Source: Cinclus cinclus (taxonomy: Eukaryota; Chordata; Aves; Passeriformes; Cinclidae). Taken from it: a stretch of 64,000 bases of DNA. The stretch lies in contig NC_085071.1 in assembly GCF_963662255.1 (NCBI RefSeq), forward strand, positions 4,242,701 to 4,306,700, read 5' to 3'. The notes under the pieces are model-generated. The model was not told the DNA's origin. It saw only the letters and a list, made by a program, of their open reading frames with translations, and made no database searches. A program made the position numbers and the translations under genes. This document shows positions 53,153-64,000 of this stretch, piece by piece; the stretch's first letter is position 1; each line of letters begins with the position of its first letter.

Positions 53153-56100
53153 GTAAGGTAAGGTCCGCGCCGCTCCTCCGGGATGGGCTCAGGGCTCCGC
53201 CGCTCCCCGTCCGGCTCCTCGTCCCGCTCGCCTGCGCATCCCGCGGGTTGCGCCGGGCCCGGGCGGGAGTTGATCCCCTGGATTTCCCAGTCACGAGTCC
53301 CAGTGTTCTGGTGCCTTTTCCCCGAGGAACACCGCAGGACGCCTCAGCCGTTCGTGCTCGGGCAGGTCTGAGCTCCCTTTCCTCTACTTCACCTTTCCTC
53401 ATCCTTTCTCCTTCCTTTGACCCACCTCGGTCACGTCCCGTTCTCAGGGAATCCTCCCCAGAGCCTCTTGCCGTCTCCCAGTGCCCAGCCCTTACTTTCT
53501 GCTGTTAGGAAATAACGTTTGTGAGAACAAAAGTGTTTTGGGGAAAGTGCCATGACCTTTGGGACAGCCACTGCTGGCACCCACTGCTCCAGCTCTGCCT
53601 GGAGTCTTGTCCCCTCCCGCAGCTCCCAACATCTGCACCCAGGTACCGGCACCATTCCTGGGTACTGGCACTGTGGTGCCTTCCACAAAAACCTTGGGAA
53701 ACACAAGGTGCTTATTTTTTAAAGTGTTACTGTTAATTGGCTCCTGAGCTACCAGGTTCTCCAGCTTTGAACATTCCCAACAAGCCAGGAAAGATCCCCC
53801 CTGTACAGTAGCCCCAGGCCAGGCAATAACCTACCGGAGATATTTCTCATCTATGGGCAGCTTTGCTATAAGGAACATGTTTAATAAATCATAAGGCCGG
53901 TGAATTCCTGAGATTTTTATTGCTTCTGTAAAAATGCAGTTTTGATCCGTCTGTGAGGGATACTGGGAAACAAAGCAGCTCCTTTCAGAGCCGGATCCTA
54001 CGAATTTAGGACACAGACCTGGCAGAAGGGCTGGTGGCTGCCAGCCCCCTGGGCAGGGGCAGTGCTGTGGTGGGGCACAGGGGCTGTCCTTTCCCTGCTC
54101 TTTTAGGCACCAGTGTAACCCAGGTGCCTGAAGCCCGATCTTGGCTTTCCTCACTCCACTGTGGCTCTGGACACAAGGCGTGTGTGGAGCTGAGGCAGTG
54201 ATGCCAGGGGAAACATCACAGCTGGAAATGTAGCAGGGCTGCACCAGGCTTCCAGTTACATTTTTCCTCCTTGCCCTGTTGTCCGAAAGGAAAAGAAGCA
54301 GCAAAATCCAAACTGCTAAAAAGTGGGAGAGGTTCTTGCAGGAAGACTCGCCTGTTTCCGTCAGCCCAGCTGATCCGATCTCCCAGCAGTGGGGCGGTGG
54401 ATCGTCCCAGATCCCAGATTGGGCAGAGGAATGGCAATAAAGCAATTTTCTTTGCCTGTTCCAATCTGAAAACTGGGTTTTAGAAGCAGGAGCAGAGCTG
54501 AAACACGAACAACACACAGAGATGTGAATCCAGCAGCTGTCAGGGGCTCATTGCAATTTTGGAAACCGAGTGCTGTGGCCAGGGCAGTTGGTGGTGGGTT
54601 GAAATAGGTGGTGGAGACTCTGCCCCACTGCACTGGGCCAAATTGAGAAGCTGGGCTGCCCTTGTCCAAGGAGGTAGCTTGGTGTAGTTTGGTGATTGGG
54701 ATATGTCCTGTCTCCTGCCATGCCTTTGTTTTAGGCTGTGCAGAGCCTGGCCACAGAGGCGGGGAGGGAGAGTTTCTTTGTACAGGGAAGCATTTAAATT
54801 CTTTGCAGTGATTCATATATTCCATTCATATGAAACACAGTCCTGCCGAGTGTGAATGGGGACTGTGGGGGGATTTTTTTAAGGCAATAAGCCTAGAAGT
54901 GTCAAAAGTTATTCACACCTTGGTGAAATCAAGGATATTTCTGTCCGTGGCTCTTGGCAGGGACTCAGCACAGCTCGCCTTGCACTGGGTTTTCAGTTTC
55001 CCACTTGGATACAGAGCAGGGGGAGCATAGGGGCAACACTCCCATTCCCCATGCTCAGTGCTGGAAGATTTCCTGGCCCCAGGGGGGCCCTGTGTGTACT
55101 ATGCCCGGGGGTCACAGCTCAGACTCCTTGGGGTCACACGACCAGAAAAACCCCAGGGCTGGTGAGCAGCCACCTCTCAGTGAACCCATGGCTGGGTGAG
55201 GTGCTGTCCCTCGAGCGATGGTCACCAAGGCTGTGACCATAGCTACACACCAGCTGTCCCTATTGGGGCAGACCCTACCCTGTTTGCCCTCAGCACAGGG
55301 CACAGGAACAGACCAGAGAGGAGCTTTTTTGGGAGTGCTGGAACCTTGGTGAGGGGCTCCCAGGGTCAGGGATGACCTTGGGGTCACTGACCTCCTCTGG
55401 GGGGCTGCCAAGTCCCTGTTGAGGAGTGTTAGTTTGGGAGGAATCAAGTGGAGTGGCTGGGAGCCAAGATATGGGGGCATCAGCCCGATGCCACAAGGTG
55501 CCCCAGGTGTGGGGACAGCATCCACAGGGAGCTCTCACCTCTACCAGCTGCTCCAGGATGCTTTGAACCACTGTAAATCCTCTCTGAAGGAACTGGGAAG
55601 ACATTTTTGTAGCTGCTGGGGAGGCAGATTAGTAGGGTGTTGTTTTCAGTGCTGATCCATCACAGGGATGCTGGTGCTGCATGCTTCCAAGGCAGTGCAG
55701 CCTCTTCCTGGGAAGGTGGAGATGAAACCACCTGGTTTTAATGCTCTGTCTGCTCTCTGGATCTGTGATGTGAGGGACAAAACCTCCTCCACGGGCCCTG
55801 GGTGCCATGGCCAGCAGTAGCTGGGCTCCTCACACTGTGACAAACTGGGATCAAAGGGATTTGGGCAGTGGCACCTGCAAAAGGCACTAAGCCAGTGGGG
55901 AGGGTGTGGGGCTGGTCCCGTCTGTCCCCACACACCCCTCTGTCATTCTCTCCTATTTAATCTTGTCCTCAGCCCAGGAAGGAGCAGAGTTTCCATTCCT
56001 CTGTACTAAAGAAAATAGCTGTGACAATAAAATCTCATAGTTCAGAAGAGGGAGGGATAAAAAGACACCACATTGCATTTGGCTTCCCTAAGTTTCTCAA

Positions 56101-59084
56101 TCCCACCTTTTTCCCTCTGGGAGAGGGTGCAGGCCATTGACACTGTTTGGCACATGCTAGACTCTGAGCATCCCCAGTCCCCCATGCACTTTGTCACAGC
56201 TAATTAGAGAGGTTAATTCACAAGACTGGAGGTGGGGGGGCATTGACACATGTCCATTCCCTCTTTTGCACTCAAGGGCTCCCTGTCCTGGACATTTGGG
56301 GAGCAGGGCAGGATGCTGCTGGAACCTGGCTGAGTCCTGCAGTGGGGTTGGGACCCTCAGGGTGGTTGGTGAGGCAGGGGTGACACCCCACACCACTGGT
56401 CCCCGAGCTTTCCCCTCCTGCTCAGGGTTCAGCTGCACATTGCTTCCCTGCGTTGGCGACTTGGACGCCGGCACAGACATAATAAACCGCTTTTCCTTTT
56501 CCCCCCTGTCACCGGAGCCGTTCCTGAGTCACATCCCTGGCTGCCTGGCTCTTCCCCAGGGCTGTCTGCTCTGGCTGCATAACCCTGCACATCGGCTGCA
56601 GACTTCAAAGCGATGGGATCCATCCTGGCTGGGAAGGGCTGGAGGGATGGCAGCGCTCCGGGGAACATCTGCACAGGGCTGGGGGGGCGCAGGGGCTGGT
56701 GCAGCTGGTGGAATGTGATGCTCTGCTCCCCAAAAGCCTCGCTCACCCCTGGGCATTGCTAGTCTGCCACAAAGAGCTGCAGGAGCTGGACTCTTCACCA
56801 AAGCCACAACCTGCCCTGTTCTTCCGTGTTCTCACAGGAGCATCCCAGGAGCAGGGACCCCACGGCTCCTGATGGCTGCTGCCTCCCTGCAGCACTCCCG
56901 AGCTTGGCTGGGGGCTGCAGGTGGGAGATGGGTCCTAGCAAAAATGGGGTGAGATTATAAAGGAGACAGAGGTGGGAGTGTGAGGGTCTGCTGTCCCCTC
57001 AGCCCAGTGGCCTTAAGAGTGCTCCCATGGCCTCTAACCCCAGTGTCAGCCAAGTTCACGGAGCAAAGCCCCAGAGCACAGGCAGCAACTGCATCCAAAA
57101 TCTGCAAAGCAGCCAGGTCTGGTCTCTGTGACCTTCCCTGGGGCTGAGCCCGTCCCGCTGGGCCCATCTGGAGATGTTTGTCCTCAGAGGCTCTTCCAGG
57201 CACCTCCATCCAGGACAGGGCTTGGAAGGGAGCAGTCAGGAAGGAGGACAACGACTTCAACGTCCACCTACTGTGGATGAAGTGGCTGGTGCAATGCCTT
57301 ACCCAGCTTGGCTGTTTTGCACCAAAAACCTGAGTCTTTATTTCTTGCAGCACTCCCAGCCCAAGTTCTGATTTCCCCAGGCAAGATGTGGCCTCAAAAA
57401 TTGCCCCAAACCAGCAGATTTCTTCAAACCTGCTGCACACCGGAGCAGCCTGGCAATGCTGGACCCCTGGGACCTCGCAGCACTCCTGTGCCTGCCCCAC
57501 AGAGCTCTGGCTGTCGCCGAGAGCCTCTTTATTGTTCTGGCTGAGGGTTTTGTTTCGCTGCTGCCTTCCAAGTTCCCAGGGATCTAAATTCTAAAGCAGG
57601 GTGTTGTAAAGAGCCCTGTCCAGATGGGCGAGATGATATTGCTGTATCAGATGAGAACTATCCCTGTCTTTATCCACAGACAATGCAGCAGTGGGAGCAA
57701 ACAAGGATAGAGCCTTTCTTCAGAGGCACATTAGCCAAATAAGAGCCTTCACTTTGTTTTGAGCCGAAACCTAAGGCCTTGAGGCCAGACCACCTCAGGG
57801 AACTGCCCCCCATCCCTGCAGCCACACGAGGATTTGCCCCTTTCCCCATGCCCATTTTCCTGGCAGGGCAGGGGAGGGCAGCAGGTCCTGCCCGTCTCAT
57901 TGCTGGGGTGTTCCCTGTCCTGTCCCAGCTGTCAGAGTGGTGTGTCCATGCCCCCAGGGCTGGGAAGGTCTCAGCAGTGCTGCAGGGATGGGGCAGCACT
58001 CAGGTCTCTTCTGTCCTTGGATACCGACAGAAGGTGGAAGATGCTTTGGTTGTGCCTCATCATTGTGGGATAGTTGAACCCACTCAGACGAGTCGGGGCT
58101 GAGACCAGCCAAGGCTGCTCCGTGCACTCGTTTGTGGTGACACACAAACCCTGCAGCCAATTCACCTGCTTTCAGATTTCATTACAAGACCCAGAATTCA
58201 GCCCAGGTTTGTTTTAAGAAGTTACCAGGAGCTGAGAGAGCCTGGGACTGATTTATGGCTTCCCATCAAAATCATGTGGTTTCACCACAAAACTTGGAAG
58301 CTCTGGATGCATTTTTCCTTTGGAGATTTTGGCTTTGCTCCAGGGCTGAGAGTGTGAATCCAGGGTGTGCATCAGGGCTGGAGTGTTCGGGTACTGCAAC
58401 TGAAATGGAGGAGATATGGATCCCCACAAGGAGAATATTTAATGTCAGGATAACACAGCCATCATTCTCAGGGAAGCACTGATAAGGAGGCAGGAGGCTT
58501 GGCACGGCACAGAGCTGCAGCAGGTCCTTTGCTCTCATTGTAGCTTTCATTTCAACACTCAACACTTATCACCCTCACATCCTGCTCCGTGTCAGCAGCT
58601 GGAGCAGCATCTCCCCAGCTGCTGTGCCCAGGCAAGCTGGGAAGTTCCACTGCCCTCCCTGGAGCCCTGCTCTGGACTCACAGGGTGAGCTGCCAGTGCC
58701 CATTGGGGTTAAATATGTGGGCTTTTGCCAGAGAAGCATATTTTCAGCCTCAAACATGCATTGTCAATGACTGCAGAAAGGTATTTCTCACTGCTGTGTG
58801 TGCTGTGAGCCAGCAGACAAGAACAAGACGACTTTTATTGCTATTTCTTCATATTTCCTGATATTGCCAGTCTGGCACTCACAACCCACAGGCAGATCCT
58901 GACCTGGGCCTGGGTTTGGATTACAGTGGCGATACCTTTGTCTTTACTTTGCCTTTAATTTCAGATGCTTTGGGCCCCATAGGACTGAGCTGATAACCCT
59001 GGAAGGCTGAGCCCACAGCCCCAGGGTGGGCAGCCTGGGTCAAGGGCAGACCCCAAACCAGGCCCATGCCCAGCCACTGCAGGC

Positions 59085-59262
59085 ACAAAGAATCATTAAG
59101 GTTGGAAAAACCCTTCAAGATCATCAAGTCCAACCTTCAACCGAATACCCCATGACCACTAAGTCATGCTGTGGAGTGCCACGTCTGTTTTTTGACTGCT
59201 TCCAGAGATTCTGACTCCATCACATCCCTGGGGAGCCTGTTCCATCCCTGTTGGAGCCAGGC
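59085..59262 (-). mobile_element. CR1 LINE 3' fragment
   Basis: Begins AGAATCATTAAGGTTGGAAA and continues 'cccttcaagatcatcaagtccaacc' and 'gactccatcacatccctggggagcctgttcc', a CR1 3' end in reverse orientation. It is among the best preserved in the window. Confidence 0.85.
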
Positions 59263-62200
59263 TAACCCCCTGCCCCTCACACCAGCTCAAGGACCCCAAA
59301 ACCCAGTGATTGTCATGGGCCCACAGACCCATGAGGGGGTCTCAGCATCTGGCTCATGGCAGCTCATCAACAGAGGAAAAGATCTTTGTGTTACATAAAT
59401 AACAAGGTCAGGGCTCTGCGAGCTGCTCCTGCTGCAGCGTCCTGCCGAGCATCCCCCGGCGCAGGGGCCAGCGGGACAGCAGAGTCCCTTCAGGGCTTGG
59501 GTGCCTTTATGGTTTTAATTTAGTGCCTATTTAAAGTCAAGATGAAAGGGAGAGCCGGGCAGGGCAGCAGCAGTTCTCCTGTCTGCATCCAAAGGAAGCT
59601 GGTGGGGCCACGCCAAGCACCAGTGGCTCCGTGCCTGCTTCCCGATTCTCTGCCTGCTCCTTCCCACCACGTCTGACCATGGACAGACCCTGTCTGTGCC
59701 AGCACTGTGCCAGGAAGTGTCAGCTCATGTGGCAGTGTGAGATGACCCCTCAAGGTTTGGTGTGGGACACCCAGGTGCCTGGCACTGCTCCGCCAGCCTG
59801 GCGCAGTTGGTGCTGATGGTCTTTTCCATTACACCTCCCATAGCCATTCATTAAAGACCACACGTGATGTTGTTGCCAGCCATCAGCTACGGGCCAGGAC
59901 AAGACCCCAGCCCTCCTCAAGCAGCCATAAATTGAGCTGTACAAGGAGTCTGTAATTATTTTATGCCAAGCTTGGTATTTTCCTTCCCCCAGGGAGGCAC
60001 TAGAGCGAACAAGAGCAGGCCTGTGCCAAACCATGCCCAGGCAGTGCTTTTATGAAATCTTGGGTTCGTCAGAATTAATTTCATTTAAAACATTCTTCTC
60101 GTTTTTCATAAAGCACAGCAAATCCATGGTACTTAGGGCAGGAATGCAGCCAGAGTGCTGCCGGGCAGGCGGTGAATACCCACGGCAGATGGGCTGTGAT
60201 GGTGGGGTCGCCCATGGTCCGGAGCTGCGCTGGCCTCGGCTTCCTGGGGGCATCCAGCTGGGAAGAGATGCTGCAGTAACCATCTGGGAAACATCCAGGC
60301 ATGGGGATCCAGCAGCCCCACCCCATGCTGTGCTGCCAGGGGATGTGGGAGTCCAGGTGTGTTTGTCTCCAAAGCTCTGTGGCTGTGGACATGCTCCCAT
60401 CCCAGTGCCCGGTGCTGTCCCTGCACGTGGGGGATGGGGCATCACAGACCGTCTGCTTGAGTCCCCTGGCTGGTAGCAGGGGGCCCAGGGTTGGAACCTG
60501 CTGCAAAACCTGAGCAAAACTGCTCAGATTGCCAGTAAATCAAGTGATTTTTGGGGCTGGGGGTGGAAGCAGTGTGGGGACAAGGGTTGGGAGCTGGTGC
60601 TCCTGCCCTGCACTAGAAGATGTTAAGACCAGAGCCACAGAAGAAGCAGAGCCATTGAGGAAGCAAACCTCTCTCCACTAACTGCTGGGTCATGGCAGGG
60701 GCATCTTCCCAAAGGCAGGACCTCTGCAGGGCTGCTGCTGGAGGGCTCTCTTGGAATGGAGTTTAGATACTGGGGTCCAATCCTGACAGGAGAAATAGCT
60801 CAGAAATCCCATAATTCTGGGATTGACTCTTGCAGCCTCCCAGGGCAGGACCCAGGTGAGCATCTCAGCCACTGTGTCTAAGGATGCAAACAGGAGCTCG
60901 TGACCTTGGGTGACCCTGGGGCAATGAGAGGAGACACGGGACATCCTTGTGGGATTTAGAAACTAGAGGGAGCCAATGGATCTGTCCAGCTGGTCCCGCC
61001 ACAGGCTGGGATCATCCCTGCTATGCTGGGAACCTTGTTTGCTCCAAACTTCCACCTCCTGCCAGGTCAGTGGACTCCAGCCTGCCAGGAAGCTGCCAGG
61101 GGTGAGTAGGGGGATTGGAGGGTTTAGCAGGTGTCGACCCTCATCTTTCATCCTGCTGCAGGGAAATCCATGGCTTCATCTTCCCTGTTCCTGCACGAGT
61201 CCTGCTCTTTCCCCTCTATGTGTTCGCTGCTCACTGGGAGGGACTGGGAGATGGAGCAGCACTGCAGCACTGGAGTCTGCAGCATGGCCGGAGCCCTCCA
61301 AGCACCAGCCAGCTCACTTCTGTTTGGATGGCACTCCAGAGGAGTGTCAGCAGCTCCAGCACTGTGTGGCACAGCCAGGTGCCCAGCTGGTGACATTTGC
61401 CAACTGCAGGGTCGGGTCGATCCATGTCTCTCTGCAGTTTGCCGTGGAGTGTGAGAGCACAGGGCTGGGTGTGCTGTTTATTTTGGTTAAATTGAGTTTT
61501 CTCTGGGAGATTGGGGGGCACAGGGGGCCTCCAGACAAGGGGCTTTTGTGAGCTGAGCTGCAAGCCGATCCCCTTTTGTGGTTTTGCTTTTTTGGATGAT
61601 ACAATTTGTTATTCCAAGAACTACCCAGCAAATGGACCCCATTAGCTGAGTCCCCAGAGCAGCTGGAGCTGGAGCTGGCTCTTGCAGTGCCTTTGTCTGC
61701 ATCCACCTTGGGCCCACTTGGAGTGCTGGGGCCATGGCACTGCTTTGCCCCGGATGGTGCTTTGGGGAGATGGAGGGGGCAGGAGCTGCTGTCCCTCTGT
61801 GCTGATGAGGCACTTTATCGGATTAGCCTGGGCTGGGACCAACAGAAAAAACTGGGCTTGTTGAATTCCCTGTCACACTCATGTCCCTGGCACACACTGC
61901 CCAATACACACAACCAGTTGTTGTCGTGCTGCTGTGGGCTGGGAGCCAGTGCTGGGGCAATCCGTGCAGGGCCAGCCCTTTTGGCCCCTTGCACAGGGCT
62001 GGACCTCACCCTTATGCTTCATGGGAACTGTGAGAATTCACATCCCTCTCTGCCTTTTGGTATGAGCAGCATCCCCTGCAGTGGGGGCAGCATTCAGGAT
62101 CCCGTTGGCATCCCCCCACCTGCTCCAAAGGGCCCCTGCACAGCCAGCACACAAAGGGCAGCTGCGTGAATGCCGTGGCAGCCCGTGCTGTTGGAGCTTG

Positions 62201-63899
62201 GCCTCAGGGCCGTGGTGCCAGGGCATGGCCATCTCTGGCCATCAGGGCTGGGTGGTCCAGCCGGAGCATCCTTGGCCCGCTCAGCGCTGCCTCCCTCTGT
62301 GCAGAGATGTGCTGACCCTGTTTGTCTTGGCTCCGATGGGCTTTTTGCTGCATGTGAGAGGCTGGAGCTGCGCAGGAGCCAGTGGGTTTATAAATAAAAG
62401 CGTCGGACACCTCTCTGGGTGGTGCTGAAAGCTCCTGAATTTGCCCCACCGCCCTGACACATGGCATGTGGCTGCTGTGTTCGGGAGATACCCGGGGCTC
62501 TCTCTGCTTTCTGACCCCGTCCTGGCTGCTCTTGCACAGCAGCCCCTGTGTCTCCCTCCCCAGCCACACCTGCACCCACCACTCCTGAAGTGCTGGGACA
62601 CACTGCCCTGGCCAGCTGGGATGTATCCCTGCTTCCACCAACCTCCTAACGGGACATGTTCCCCAGACCTGGCTGCCCCACAGCGTGTAGAGATGCCCAG
62701 AACAGGGCAAGAGACACCAGCCATGCCTGGAGATGAGTGCGGGAGCATCCCTAGGGCACGGCGTGCGCTGGCACCGCTCACAGGGGACATTGGCTGCCGC
62801 TAAGTGGCCCCTTGGCCATCTCCGGCTGCTGAAGAACCGGGAGGAGAGTGATGGCCTTTTCCCTTCACCTCCCGCACTGCCCTGCCGCCCTGGGCTGGTG
62901 CGGGCAGGAGTGGCCCGAGGCCGTGGGACACTGGCCTTGCACGGACTTTGCTTTCCATTGGCTCATCGGGGCCACGGTCCGGCCCTGGCAGAGCCCAGCG
63001 GGGGCCGTGGGAAGAGGCAGCCGTAACTTCCCAACAAAAGGAGCCCGGCAGTGGGCAGGAGACAGTGCCGGGAGCCAAGTGCAGGGGCAGGACCCCGTCC
63101 GGGGCTCCTCGAACCAGCCGCCTCCGCTGCCCGCAGTGCGCCGGGGGATGGAGGAGACCGCAGCCCCTGGTGCCTCCCTTGGGGGCAAAGGCCAGCACGG
63201 ATGGGGGGTCCTGGCTCCCAGCCGCGACCAGAGTCCTCCTCCCACCGCGCCCCCGCCACATTCCACCCAGGGCCTGACATTTCAACGTGCCGAGCCTTCG
63301 GAAAACAGCATTTTAATGCTCTTGCTGTAAAAGCGGTGGAAAATGTCCGTGGGCTTGTGCAGGAAGGCTCCCGGGAACCGACCACGCCGTGGGTGTGCCG
63401 GGTGCTGGCTGAGCCCTGCCAGGGCAGCTGGGATGGGGTGGGATCCTATGGAGCCCCACGTCTCTCTGGGACACCCCTGCAGTCACAGCCAGCTCTGCTT
63501 ATCCCGGTTATTTCTGGAGCAGGGGTGAGGCTTGTGCTGCCTGTCCCAGGTGGGTTCTGCAGCCACTCGGGGCACGGAGAGGGCTGTCACCTCACCCTCC
63601 CCAGGCATTGTGTCCTGCCAGGATGGCAATGCCTCCAGAGCATTTCCCTGCCCTATTCCTACACCAACTCCAGGCTGAAGGGTTCAGGTTTTTTTTTTTT
63701 ATTATTTTGTTTTGTGGTTTTATTTTTTTTTTAAATTGTCCTCTAGGAAAATGGGCTGAATAGGCCAAGTTAATTTTCTCCCCATGTTTCACTTGTCAGA
63801 AACTGTCAGGCCAGTGTGGCAGTGCCCAGCACCTGCCCAAACTGGGGCTGCCAGGTGCCCGACACTTCCCAGAAGGCAACAACATGCCCCATGTTGGGT

Positions 63900-64000
63900 C
63901 TGATCCCTGGATCAGGTCTCATCCCCTGGGTTTGGATCTATTCCCAGGATCTGTGTCTGTTCCCAGGATCTGTATCTGTTCCCAGGATCTGGGTCTGCTA
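63900..64000 (+). repeat. 19-bp minisatellite, cut by window edge
   Basis: Three near-identical units of TTCCCAGGATCTGTGTCTG start at 63941, 63960 and 63979, preceded by two degenerate copies from about 63902. The array continues past the end of the window. Confidence 0.85.

Larger units (their letters stand above)
53153..64000 (+). other. Inferred first intron downstream of the 53.15 kb donor
   Basis: No coding exon was recognised on either strand. It holds one CR1 fragment, A/T runs near 63690-63735, and a minisatellite at the right edge. If the 52.85-53.15 kb exon is COL8A2, this is its intron 1; otherwise it is intergenic. Confidence 0.35.

Noticed and set aside
52439..53508. Overlapping 240-324-codon frames at the 53 kb CpG island
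   Set aside because: Several frames are open at once because of high GC, which is typical of an island and not of coding DNA.
53153..64000. Search for COL8A2 coding exons (Gly-X-Y repeats, C1q head)
   Set aside because: No Gly-X-Y periodic frame or C1q motif was found on plus, so the coding part must be outside the window if the assignment is right.

Overview
This window is vertebrate nuclear DNA and almost certainly avian. The genes are split into short exons with GT-AG introns. Compact GC-rich introns, several CpG islands and fragments of CR1 LINEs (including one ending in the bird-typical ATTCTATG tail) all fit a bird. The gene order matches human 1p34.3 read in reverse (THRAP3 - MAP7D1 - TRAPPC3 - COL8A2), which suggests a gene-dense avian microchromosome. 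Synteny and human protein comparisons are from general knowledge; no search was run.

Three complete protein-coding genes could be assembled exon by exon, with consistent splice phase at every junction. MAP7D1 (minus, CDS 24136 down to 9947, 18 coding exons, about 929 aa) is a microtubule and kinesin-1 adaptor. A glycoside hydrolase family 3 beta-xylosidase-like gene (minus, 31294 down to 27523, 14 exons, 768 aa, signal peptide) has no human counterpart at this locus. TRAPPC3 (plus, 33715 to 37606, 5 exons, 180 aa) is a core TRAPP vesicle-tethering subunit.

Layout: 1-8850 is read as intron 1 of THRAP3, with a possible exon at the left edge. 8851-9130 is a CpG-rich promoter that fires leftward just past the MAP7D1 3' end. 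9490-24400 is MAP7D1, whose introns hold several minisatellites. 24.4-27.4 kb is intergenic. 27.4-31.3 kb is the GH3 gene. 31.3-33.4 kb is intergenic with two CR1 pieces. 33.4-39.1 kb is TRAPPC3 and its promoter. 39.8-52.7 kb has no gene I can support and contains an AT-rich block at about 42.75-43.83 kb. 52.85-53.15 kb is a CpG-rich candidate non-coding first exon, by synteny COL8A2, and the rest of the window would be its first intron. A minisatellite runs off the right edge.

The genes are neighbours by ancestry, not an operon. The most notable content is the GH3 enzyme sitting between MAP7D1 and TRAPPC3.
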